DNA of 64,000 nt, taken from positions 827,001 to 891,000 of the forward strand of contig JAIGNY010000912.1 of assembly GCA_020152595.1 (NCBI GenBank). Reading direction: 5' to 3'. Positions 24,501-33,559 of the stretch are shown in pieces. Made by a program: the position numbers and the translations under genes. Numbering within the stretch: position 1 is the stretch's first letter; each line of letters begins with the position of its first letter. A model generated the notes under the pieces. It saw only the letters and a list, made by a program, of their open reading frames with translations, was not told the origin of the DNA and did not search any database. The stretch comes from Chiridota heheva (taxonomy: Eukaryota; Echinodermata; Holothuroidea; Apodida; Chiridotidae).

Positions 24501-27500
24501 TTTCAGAGCATTGGATTGACCATTTCAGAGCATTGGATTGACCATTTCAGAGCATTGGATTGACCATTTCAGAGCATTAGATTGACCATTTCAGAGCATT
24601 GGATTGACCATTTCAGAGCATTGGATTGACCATTTCAGAGCATTGGATTGACCATTTCAGAGCATTGGATTGACCATTTCAGAACATTAAATTGACCATT
24701 TCAGAGCATAGGATCGACCATTTCGGAGCATTGGATCGAACATTTCAGAGCATTGGATTGACCATTTCAGAGCATTGGATTGACCATTTCAGAGCATTGA
24801 AATGACCATTTCAGAGCATTGGATTGACCATTTCAGAGCATTGGATTGACCATTTCAGAGCATTGGATTGACCATTTCAGAGCATTGGATTGACCATTTC
24901 AGAGCATTAGATTGACCATTTCAGAGCATTGGATTGACCATTTCAGAGCATTGGATTGACCATTTCAGAGCATTGGATTGATCATTTCAGAGCATTGGAT
25001 TGACCATTTCAGAGCATTGGATTGACCATTTCAGAGCATTGAATTGACCATTTCAGAGCATTAAATTGACCATTTTAGAGCATTGGATTGACCATTTTAG
25101 AGCATTGGATTGACCATTTCAGAGCATTGGATTGACCATTTCAGAGCATTGGATTGACCATTTCATTGCACTGGATTGACCATTTCAGAGCATTGGATTG
25201 ACCATTTCAGAGCATTAGATTGACCTTTTCAGAGCATTGGATTGACCATTTCAGAGCATTGGATTGACCATTTCAGAGCATTGGATTGACCATTTCAGAG
25301 CATTGGATTGACCATTTCAGAGCATTAGATTGACCATTGGATTGACCATTTCAGAGCATTGGATTGACCATTTCAGAGCATTGGATTGACCATTTCAGAG
25401 CATTGGATTGACCATTTCAGAACATTAAATTGACCATTTCAGAGCATAGGATCGACCATTTCGGAGCATTGGATCGAACATTTCAGAGCATTGGATTGAC
25501 CATTTCAGAGCATTGGATTGACCATTTCAGAGCATTGAAATGACCATTTCAGAGCATTGGATTGACCATTTCAGAGCATTGGATTGACCATTTCAGAGCA
25601 TTGGATTGACCATTTCAGAGCATTGGATTTACCATTTCAGAGCATTGGATTGACCATTTCAGAGCATTGGATTGACCATTTCAGAGCATTGGATTGACCA
25701 TTTCAGAGCATTGGATTGACCATTTCAGAGCATTGAATTGACCATTTCAGAGCATTGTGATTTTCTTAAGTAAATTCTTAAGTTTTTAATTGTCTATCAT
25801 AATTTCTTGAAGGGGTGTTACGAATTCTTTTTAAGTCTTTAAAAAAAATTACATGCAGATTTTGAGCTGTCTGCCCAACCATACATCACAGAATAAGCAT
25901 ATCTTAAAAATTACTTAAACACGATGAGCCACAACTCAAAACCTTATGTAAAAGAACTTCTCCTAAAATATAAACTACTTTCTGATATGCATTCAACTCT
26001 AGGGATACAACAAATAGACCTTTGTTTGTTTGTCTGTTTGTTTAACCTTTAACCCTGTTTCTTGTGCTACAAAACAAAACTGCAAGCTTAAACAGAACCT
26101 GATTGTTAACCAAATGACTCACAAGCATATGACTTGCATGAGACTAATATTTCTGTAGCTCAATAACATCATTGAATGTGAAATATTAATCTAACATATT
26201 GTATGCGAACAAGTATTGTCAGCTACAAATTGCTACTCATACGGGTATCTCAATACATGTGATTATAAATCTGCACAAACAATGTGATATTCAATCTAGG
26301 CTTAAAAAAATACAAATAAAAGTCACTCGCCAGCCTCTTATACAGATTGGTGATTAAATAAGATGAAACCCGTATCTCAACTTGCCAAGTATTTCAGCTA
26401 TTCGCCAACGCTTTTAAGTGAAATTAGACAATTTTTGCACAACTAGCATGCCTCTGTATTGCCTTTTTCCTGGGCCCGACTTTCATGACCGTACGTATGC
26501 AAAATACATAGCAAGACTACATGCACACATTAAAGTAGGTGGTTTAAAAAACAAATTAAATCAACATGCACAAACTTACTTAGATTTTTAAACATTAATT
26601 TCAGGCCTACTGGCAGAAACAAGTAGGCCCCTATGGCAGAAAGTTTACACTCAATGCCTGTCGCAGCACTGGCCAGTATACATACACATACTGTGTGCAT
26701 ATCTGTACTGTACGTAGTACATGGTCCGATATCAGCGGAGCTCAGTGAATTTGTTTCTGGAATAGTTTGGAAAGTATTCTATGCATAAGGAGAGCTCCAA
26801 AGCTCCACCCACTTAAAGAAATAAGATAGCGATAGAGATAGCGAGTCTAAAACCTTTCATTTCCATCAAGCAAAGACATTACTCGGAAGGATATAGTCTT
26901 CCCACTCATATTGTGCAGCATATTGGTTGTGCAGCATATTGGTTCAGCCTTGTTAGCTTTGTTTGCATATGTTGATAGGTAGAGGGGGTCAGAACGATGT
27001 CATTTGTCAAGGTCTTCTAACCTTGACATAAATCTCTATTTTATTCCATTGCTATTGGCTTCAGTTGTCTTACGCATCACCCAGTCCAGTATTATTAGAA
27101 CATTAGAAAAATGAAACGAGACATTACATCGCCTAGTTTGACTCCCATCTTAACTTGAAGCCATTCTGACACCACCCCTTTATCTATTACAGCACATCCA
27201 TTACCTTCATGAAGTATTTTAGCCATTGCGATGATTTTCTGTGGGATACCACCTTCATGAAGTATTTTAGCCATTGCGATGATTTTAAGCTGCCAATATT
27301 TCTCATAGGCTCTTCCTGTGTACTGAGTCAAACGCTTTTTCGAAGTCAACAAAGGTAATATAGAGGGTTAACTGCCATATGACATGTTCGATGACCTGTT
27401 CTAATATGTTGCGAAGTATGAATATTTGTTCCGAAGTGTTCCTTCCTCTTCTGAACCCTGGTGTTTAACTCTCAGCTTGCTGTCAACTCCGTTTCTGATT

Positions 27501-30500
27501 CTATTGATCAAAACTCTCCCAAACACTTTTCTAGAACCTGTCCATCTACACTTACTCATTCTCAAGATATCAATGCTGTACTGTTTTATCTCATTGGAAA
27601 GCATTGATGCCTTACCAATAGAGTAAATTGATCTCACATTGCAGCAGCCAATGTAAGTAATTTTTTTTGGCTGGATAACTGATGTATTTGGCCGGTGAGC
27701 TTTCTTGTGGCTTTGACCCACTGGCGTCATGCTATCCACAAACCACAGATCGTTATCCATTGGAATCTGGATCGCCGTTGTCCTAAAACCATTTCCAGCA
27801 TATGCTGGTATATGAGATACACGTACAGTTTCCGTAACAATCAAATGAAGTGGATGGGTTGTTAGCCCATCGCAGCAGGTTTCTTGAACTGGATGGGTTG
27901 TTAGCCCATCGCAGCAGGTTTCTTGAAGTGGATGGGTTGTTGGCCTATCGAAACAGGTTTCTTAGACCGGATGAGTTATTATAGCCCATCGAAGCAGGTT
28001 TCTTGAACTGGATGGGTTGTTAGCCCATCACAGCAGGTTTCTTGAACTGGATGGGTTGTTAGCCCATCGCAGCAGGCTCTTGAACTGGATGGGTTGTTAG
28101 CCCATCGCAGCAGGTTTCTTGAACTGGATGGGTTGTTAGCCCATCGCAGCAGGCTCTTGAACTGGATGGGTTGTTAGCCCATCACAGCAGGCTTCTTAAA
28201 CTGGATGGGTTGTAAGCCCATCGCAGCAGGTTTCTTGAACTGGATGGGTTGTTAGCCCATCGCAGCAGGCTCTTAAACTGGATGGGTTGTTAGCCCATCG
28301 CAGCAGGCTTCTTGAACTGGATGGGTTGTTAGCCCAACGCAGCAGGTTTCTTGAACTAGATGGGTTGTTAGCCCATCGCAGCAGTATTGTTGAACTGGAT
28401 GGGTTGTTAGCCCATCGCAGCTTTTTTGAACAGGATGGGTTGTTAGCCCATCGCAGCAGGTTTCTTAAACTGGATGGATTGTTAGCCCATCGCAGCAGGT
28501 TCCTTGAACTGGATGGGTTGTCAGCTCATCGCAGCAGGCTTGATGAAAATGGACTTTCGGCAAAACTTTTGCAAAATACCATCTGCTCCTAGTCATACTT
28601 CATTGTAGAATTACAGTAACATTTATTTTTAAAACAATGACATCACTGATAATTTCAGGGCATCAGAAAAGATTCATAAAGAAAAAAAGAAGTATACGAA
28701 GTGGAGTTCCAAAATGCATCAGAATGCTGTGACTGATACCACGAAAATAAAGATATCACTTTCACTTTAAAAAAAATATCTCATGCTTGAATCTTTAATT
28801 TTGAACATAAAAACATCTTGTAAAAACGATTATGAAAATTATGATTGACTTTATCCATTTGCTTTGGGGACAAAGTAAAAGCAAATGGCTCAGCTACATC
28901 CACAGTACATATTAAGAATACTATACAACCTAAATGCCCCTTTTATCAATATTTGTTTGTTCTAATAACAAATTTAACAAAATAGACTTTGAGAGCGAAT
29001 ATTATGTTAGAGTTCAGAAATTAAAGTTGGTAACATTACAGAGCATGCAGTGCCATACAAAAATATTGGGTGGGGGGATAGGGTCTGAAATGGCCAATTA
29101 ATTTTGGTTTAGTCGAAGGCTAAAGCCAGCAAGTAGCCTGAAAGGCGTGTGATCCAGGGGCCTGCCTAAGCTCTGCGAATTAAGTCATTCCTGTAGTTAA
29201 AATTATGCCTAAACATACCCACTTCAACATCATGTTGAATGTAACAGATCAGAAACTCACCTGCTCCCTTGAAACAAAGCTGGATAATACCTCCGAGGAT
29301 ACCATAATGCCACGCCACACAGCACCACCCAAATGATAGCCATCTCATCTAACAGTTGACCAACCAAACTGAGGGTAGCATGAAAATATATTGAGAAAGA
29401 ACCGACCACCATCAAAAGTATCCACATGACGTTGATGGAAGAGCTGACCTGCTGGGAGTACGGTCTGTACAGGTGTACCAAAAGCGGTGGCACCACCAGG
29501 AATATAGCATTACTAGCCTGAGGAGAAAAATCAAACGAAGGAGCATTATGGGACCATTCTCCATTTACATGTGTGACAGACTGCAGAATGGTCCTGGCAG
29601 ATCCTGGGGTCTGCTTAGGTCAATTTTGCAGTGCGGTATTTGACAGGAATATCAATGGAAATAGGCTAGCAGACCCCTTGGAGACCCAAAGGGATCTGAT
29701 ACCTGGGTGTATGCTAGCAGATCCTGGGGGTATGTTAGCAGATCCCTGGGGGTATGTTAGCAGATCCCTGGGAGAGGCTACGAGTCTGTTAGCAGATCCA
29801 TGTGAAACCCTGTGGGTCTGCTAACATATACCTGAAAGACCCTGTAGGTCTGATAGGGCAATGAATACTCCCTCTAGTGTATGTCAGATTGTGGACTTGT
29901 TTTTTTTAAATCCTATTTTCTTGTTAAATGCACTGAAACAGCCATATCTCCACCTGGAACACACCATTAAAGATATATGAACGTAAATGTATGGTTAAAT
30001 TGCTCTAAAATCTTTCAACTAGAATGCCAATTTGTAATTAGGTTCTGCACAAAATGCTGGTAGCAACAGTAGAGCATCTTGAATGTACAGTAGTGCTACA
30101 CTTATTCTTAAAGTAAAATACACAGAGCCTATGGTAATAAAATCAGGATATATTTCATGCATTTTTATCCAGCTGTGTATTCTAATTATCATTTATGGGA
30201 GCATACCAGTTAAAAATAGTAATGCTTTATTTTAAGCATGGCCTTTTTATCATGACAGTCATTTTTTTTAATAAGCTGATGTTTTCTTTTTGCTTTTTTG
30301 TTAGTGAGTGAGTGCTGACGTTTATTGACTGACTGGCCGGCCTCACGAAACTAAAACAAGGCTCCATATATTGCCTATGAAAAAAGCTATGCCTATACAT
30401 ATAATAATCTTGCATCGCAAATGGTTTATTTGCAGAGAAAATATCACAAAGATTTTACAGTTTTGACACTAGAATTTGTATCAAAACTGTTTTATGTGTA

Positions 30501-32411
30501 TAATTTTAGCACCCGGTTACGTGAGTACAATTTGGAGCATCTGTCTTGTCCGTAAGTAGATGATAGATGAAAGTATTTTTTCCCGTAGCGACATGTAGCA
30601 TCACTAACTTTAACAACCCAGTGTACACATAACAAATGTCCCATAGTAAATACATGTGTACAGTGGGTGTGTGACTATTAACTAGGAGTATACCCGACGA
30701 CGACGACGAGTAAACACACAATTACAATGACGGGGTTGTCACCTGCGTAATCGGTTATGATAGTAACAATGCTATCACGAAACGCTTAATACGACCCTGA
30801 CGAGAACACAGGTACAATGTACGGACAGACATAACATCGACAACCAAGTCAATGTCCATGGCCTTTGATAACCAGTTGTGGTGCACTGGCGTGTCTACCC
30901 AAACCAGGCTTGGACCCAGGACCTCGTGGTCTGTAGGCATGTATGATAACCGCTACACCACAGTAGGTAGATGTAGGTAGGAGTATACCATGGCAGGGAA
31001 TCCTTTTGTTTTTATTTCTTTGATGGGGTGCACTAATTCGAATCAAAGGGTTTTTAATCTTTAACATGTACAGTATACTCAATCCATCCCAACAAACTAT
31101 AATCCCCCAGGAAGCTTAAAAGTTTAAGGTCGTGTAATTCTTGTGTAATACTGATTTGCGATAAATCCCAAGTTGCAAACATAGGTGTTGGAAATGTCTT
31201 GAATACAACTGTACACCCTGATTTTTGTAAAACCGTAAAATGTGTTCTTTCCAATTGAAGCTATCAGTATACTGTAAATCATTAGTAAGACTGAAAACTG
31301 TCAGACAAATGGCTTGCCTAGTAAAAAGTGCGTAAAGGGTTAAACTACTGCTTGTGTTGTACGTTACTTCAGAAACAAGTTGTGTTTTAAAGAAATACTT
31401 TTCAAAGTATAACTGAACGTTTCAAAACATGTATCTGAATTGAATACAGAATTGACATTTAGACTGCAGAAAATGCTAGCCTCGAAAAGATCTTCGATAA
31501 GTGTAATATCGCAACACGAGTTTACTAAGCTTCTGCCTGCTCCTTCTCCAACAGATACAGTACTTAAAACATTAATTCTTCCGCATACTGCACCTGTTGA
31601 TAAAAACCTTATCAAACTGACTCTGAAGCATCAAACTGACTCTGTATGAACAGAAATACATATAATTTTTGAATATGTAGATCCATATGGTTTTTGATCA
31701 TGACAAGAAACACGAGAAATTGCTCAAACAAAACAAATCTCAGTAAGCCTTTTCAGACATTTTTACACACAGAATCTGTCATTTCCCCACTTTATCTGGA
31801 GCTAGTCAAGAAAATATGCAAATGAGCAATGAAAGAATTAAGACAATGACGCTACATCTGGGTACTGTAGTGCACTGGTACAAGTCAATCCTATGACAAT
31901 AGAATGCCAACAAAAGTTAGAATTATCCTGGAAACCGACAAGCAATCTGGCAAATATGTTTCAAATTTTTAGCATCAAACAAATTTGGGATCATTAAGGG
32001 TTAATAGTAACCCTTGTCAGACCACGATCACAATGGGTCCTGTGCTTCACTCAACTTCAGTTTGATCTGATCTGGCCATAGGTCGCTGCTTCAAATGACA
32101 AATACAAATTTTGATTGTTGTTTTTATTTTCATTTGAACCATATATGCTATTTGAAGCATATATGCTATTTGAAGCATATATGCTATTTGAACCATATAT
32201 GCTATTTGAACCATACAGTATATGCTGACCCAACTCTGTCATCAATAACTATAGCCTCAGCCAGCTAATACAATCCAAGTTGTGGAAAATATATCCTTTT
32301 TATTTTAATCACTTTACTTACACAATTAAAGAACTCTGCAACACCAGGCACGATGGCATAATTATCCTCGCACCAGTCTATCGATGAACTCCCTCGTTTC
32401 AAGGTTTCCAT
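15190..32411 (-). CDS. ACER2: Alkaline ceramidase (ACER2-like), four coding exons
   Basis: The product is a multi-pass membrane enzyme that hydrolyses ceramide to sphingosine and fatty acid. The vertebrate ACER2 homologue acts in the Golgi. CDS exons on the minus strand are 32411-32322, 29517-29261, 22226-22089 and 15505-15190 (90+257+138+316 = 801 nt), giving 266 residues. This fits the family length of about 264-275. All junctions are GT..AG and phases agree (0, 2, 2). Visible family motifs are [17 protein letters not shown] at residues 11-27, [17 protein letters not shown] at 72-88 with His76 and Asp87, WYPRRYYP at 102-109, and FPYLHCFWH at 201-209 with His205 and His209. The three His and the Asp match the metal/catalytic set of the CREST superfamily. 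YFDA and the C-terminal IGIPYVTLK are also present. It is closest to ACER2 in my judgement (DWCEDNY, FHATLS, YLHC.WHIL). The introns (2.8, 7.0 and 6.6 kb) are packed with tandem repeats. The gene looks intact. Confidence 0.93.
15506..17744. other. ACER2-like intron, unique part
   Basis: No gene was found. It holds short poly-T, poly-G and CT-rich runs at 15599-15612 and 15900-15955. A perfect 20 bp palindrome lies at 16929-16948. The motif actgttcc recurs several times between 17145 and 17590, including the stem cactgttc/gaacagtg at about 17526-17546. Confidence 0.6.
17745..20622 (+). repeat. Large intronic minisatellite, ~37-43 bp unit, ~70 copies
   Basis: The core unit is ttgtgtttgcattaatatct followed by gtatgcatcatcgtttgttg. 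Length variants lack or add a few bases (ttgatgttg, ttgttgttg or ttg linkers). Point variants include catcatcg/caccatcg/caccattg and ctctatg/ctgtatg, and these recur in ordered blocks. It lies in the third intron of the ACER2-like gene. Open frames inside are by-products. Confidence 0.95.
20623..20690 (+). repeat. Purine-rich (GGA/GGGGATGGA) tract
   Basis: This is an almost pure purine run, with ggagatggaggggggatgga and related blocks, abutting the minisatellite's right end. It could form an unusual DNA structure. Confidence 0.7.
20691..22088. other. ACER2-like intron, no other gene recognised
   Basis: It includes a segment with ggccgccattttgaaa near 21083 and otherwise anonymous AT-rich DNA. 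The minus-strand open frame at 21711-22040 has no recognisable similarity. Confidence 0.55.
22089..22226 (-). CDS. ACER2: ACER2-like coding exon 3
   Basis: It encodes residues 116-161 plus two bases of the next codon, [20 protein letters not shown] then [14 protein letters not shown]. The acceptor is tttcttttcaacag|gaa and the donor is gaag|gtaaga. The KPSLNN motif matches the (R/K)P(T/A)(V/I)N(A/N) block seen in ACER proteins. Two membrane segments are likely. Confidence 0.92.
22523..23140. mobile_element. Short non-autonomous DNA transposon-like element
   Basis: Terminal inverted repeats are agacctgccagc at 22523-22534 and gttggcaggtct at 23129-23140, flanked on both sides by related tttttac-type sequence. 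The interior (~590 bp) has the motif gtattctgg near both ends and no coding capacity. It lies in the second intron of the ACER2-like gene. Confidence 0.55.
23520..25758 (+). repeat. 22 bp intronic satellite, ~100 copies
   Basis: The unit is ttggattgaccatttcagag plus ca. The first ~300 bp use a variant with cattgca in place of cagagca. A ~770 bp block (35 units) is duplicated inside the array: rare variants such as gattgatcatttc recur at 24201 and 24971, ttcattgcactgga at 24392 and 25162, and tttcggagca at 24721 and 25459. It lies in the second intron of the ACER2-like gene. Confidence 0.95.
25759..27059. other. ACER2-like intron, no gene recognised
   Basis: This is anonymous AT-rich DNA with a tttgtttgtttgtctgtttgtt run near 26024. 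No family was recognised. Confidence 0.55.
27060..27845 (-). mobile_element. Internally deleted LINE (RTE-like), endonuclease joined to RT
   Basis: On the minus strand, 27844-27530 gives endonuclease motifs [20 protein letters not shown] and [20 protein letters not shown]. These run directly into reverse-transcriptase motifs [17 protein letters not shown], and then in shifted frames QYSYFATY and [33 protein letters not shown]. The rest of the endonuclease and the RT front are missing. A 48 bp in-frame duplication repeats the [16 protein letters not shown] block (starts 27203 and 27251 on the plus strand). The copy is dead. Confidence 0.8.
27846..28552 (+). repeat. 38-39 bp hairpin minisatellite, ~18 copies
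   Basis: The unit is ctggatgggttgttagccca followed by tcgcagcaggtttcttgaa. Each copy holds the inverted repeat GATGGG-ttgttag-CCCATC, so the array encodes a run of small hairpins on either strand. It directly abuts the 5' end of the truncated LINE. The repeated peptide [13 protein letters not shown] in one frame is a by-product of the 39 bp period. Confidence 0.93.
28553..29260. other. ACER2-like intron, no gene recognised
   Basis: Anonymous AT-rich DNA up to the donor of coding exon 2. Confidence 0.55.
29261..29517 (-). CDS. ACER2: ACER2-like coding exon 2
   Basis: It encodes residues 31-115 plus two bases of codon 116, from [13 protein letters not shown] to YYPALFQGS. The acceptor is ttttctcctcag|gct and the donor is agcag|gtgagt. 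It contains hydrophobic membrane segments and the [17 protein letters not shown] core with the conserved His and Asp. Confidence 0.93.
29585..29860 (+). repeat. Irregular repeat of gttagcagatccctggg-type motif
   Basis: About nine diverged copies of gc(t)agcagatcc(ct)ggg occur with spacings of roughly 22-40 bp. The two best copies lie at 29735-29775. The array is intronic. Confidence 0.7.
29861..30749. other. ACER2-like first visible intron, no gene recognised
   Basis: This is anonymous DNA with a short cgacgacgacgag run near 30698. Confidence 0.5.
30840..30966 (-). mobile_element. tRNA-derived SINE-like sequence
   Basis: On the minus strand, gtggtgtagcggttatcata (A-box-like, near 30961-30942) is followed ~35 bases later by ggtcctgggtccaagcctgg (degenerate B-box, near 30922-30903). 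This order and spacing match a tRNA head, and the wording resembles tRNA-Val. Mismatches in the T-loop and the lack of a matching acceptor stem argue against a working tRNA gene. Confidence 0.55.
30967..32134. other. ACER2-like first visible intron, no gene recognised
   Basis: Open frames on both strands at 31364-31649 overlap and have no recognisable similarity. Confidence 0.5.
32135..32222 (+). repeat. 18 bp tandem repeat, ~5 copies
   Basis: The unit catatatgctatttgaa(g/c) is repeated head to tail. It is intronic, about 100 bp downstream (in gene sense) of the first coding exon's donor. Confidence 0.85.
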
Positions 32412-32482
32412 TTTCTTCAGATGCAAATTGCTTTGTGCAGTATGTTGTATTGAACTGAACTGTATATCGAATGTTTCATAAA
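32322..32482 (-). CDS. ACER2: ACER2-like exon with start codon (CDS 32411-32322, 5' UTR 32482-32412)
   Basis: This exon encodes residues 1-30, [20 protein letters not shown] then [10 protein letters not shown], and ends at a tgt|gtaagt donor. ATG at 32411 is chosen because it sits about ten residues before DWCEDNY, as in relatives. The longer open frame upstream ([10 protein letters not shown]...) is a read-through of the polypyrimidine tract of an acceptor (ttgttttctttgcag|ttt). That acceptor defines the exon start at 32482 and implies at least one non-coding exon upstream, which I cannot locate. Confidence 0.9.
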
Positions 32483-32759
32483 CTGCAAAGAAAACAAGAA
32501 AAAAAAACATAACAAATCATACACAATGACGTACAGTAGATGTATATACAATACTGTATATCAGTTGTTATAAGGCACAACATGCAATCAAGTCTCTTTG
32601 GGTGCCAGTCAAATTTTCCAGGCAGTAGTTTGAGATCAGCGCCATATAAACTTCACTGGACTGAGACAGGAAGTGAATAAACTCCACATTTTTCTTCTAG
32701 AATACGAGCTAAGAGAACCAGGCAGGGGTGACTCGTACTGTCGTCAGGATCGCCATTAT

Positions 32760-33332
32760 GTCCTCATTCGATGGATGATGGGACTCGTGTGATGGGATGA
32801 TAGGACTCATCAGGATCGCATCGGATGGATGATGGACTCATCAGATGGATTATGTCCTCATTCAGATGGATGATGGGACTCGGATGGATGATGGTGATGG
32901 GATGATGGAGGACTCATCGATGATGGGACTCATCGGATGGATGATGGGATCGATGGATGATGGGACTCATCGGATGGATGATGGGACTCATCGGATGGAT
33001 GATAAGACTCATCGGATGGATGATGGGACTCATCGGATGGATGATGGGACTCATCGGATGGATGATAGGACTCATCGGATGGATGATGGGACTCATCAGA
33101 TGGATGATGGGACTCGTGCGATGGATGATGGGACTCATCAGATGGATGATGGCACTCATCGGATGGATGATGGCACTCATCGGATGGATGATGGCACTCA
33201 TCGGATAGATGATGGCACTCATCGGATGGATGATAGGACTACATCGAATGGATGATGGGACTCATCGGATGGATGATGGGACTCATCGGATGGATGATGG
33301 GACTCATCGGATGGATGATGGGACTCATCCAA
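32760..33332 (+). repeat. 21 bp tandem repeat, ~25 copies
   Basis: The unit is ggatggatgatgggactcatc, with variants such as gatggcactc and gataggactc. The left 150 bp is irregular and the right part regular. The 21 bp period keeps frames open on both strands, and none is credible as coding. The array is upstream of the ACER2-like coding start, so it may lie in the 5' intron or promoter-proximal DNA. Confidence 0.93.
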
Positions 33333-33457
33333 ACATTGCCCACTTCTCCCAAAAGCTGGATGAGGTGAGACAGAAGACGTACAGTATACTAATGTACTTC
33401 TGCCCATATTATGTTTATCAGTCTGCAAACTTTGCAAAGCTGTTGGAAAACCTCTTG

Positions 33458-33535
33458 TATCTTGTGAGACTCAAACCTCAGGCATCTCAGTCGTGCACTC
33501 TACCAACTGAGCCACCTGTCTTAAATACAGGCTTA
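33458..33535 (-). other. tRNA-like sequence (SINE head or tRNA pseudogene)
   Basis: On the minus strand, ggtggctcagttggtagagt carries a clear A-box and D-arm. It is followed by gcacgactgagatgcc and then gaggtttgagtctca, a B-box with one or two mismatches. D-arm pairing (gctc/gagt) is visible. The acceptor stem does not pair convincingly, so I do not call a functional tRNA. Confidence 0.5.
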
Positions 33536-33559
33536 ATGCAAAGACCATAATTACTCTGT

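Noticed and set aside
28287-28592. Open frame with repeated [13 protein letters not shown]
   Set aside because: This is a 39 bp repeat by-product with no supporting signals.
31364-31649. Overlapping open frames on both strands in the ceramidase intron
   Set aside because: No recognisable family, no convincing splice borders, and the two strands cannot both be coding.
32413-32510. Longer N-terminus for the ceramidase ([15 protein letters not shown]...)
   Set aside because: The hydrophobic stretch is the translated polypyrimidine tract of a splice acceptor. Relatives start about ten residues before DWCEDNY.
33458-33535. Functional tRNA gene
   Set aside because: The A-box and D-arm are good, but the acceptor stem does not pair and the T-arm is imperfect. 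It is kept only as a tRNA-like sequence.
32845-33550. Open frames with repeated MDDGTHR or MSPIIHP peptides on both strands
   Set aside because: They result from a 21 bp tandem repeat with a period divisible by three.
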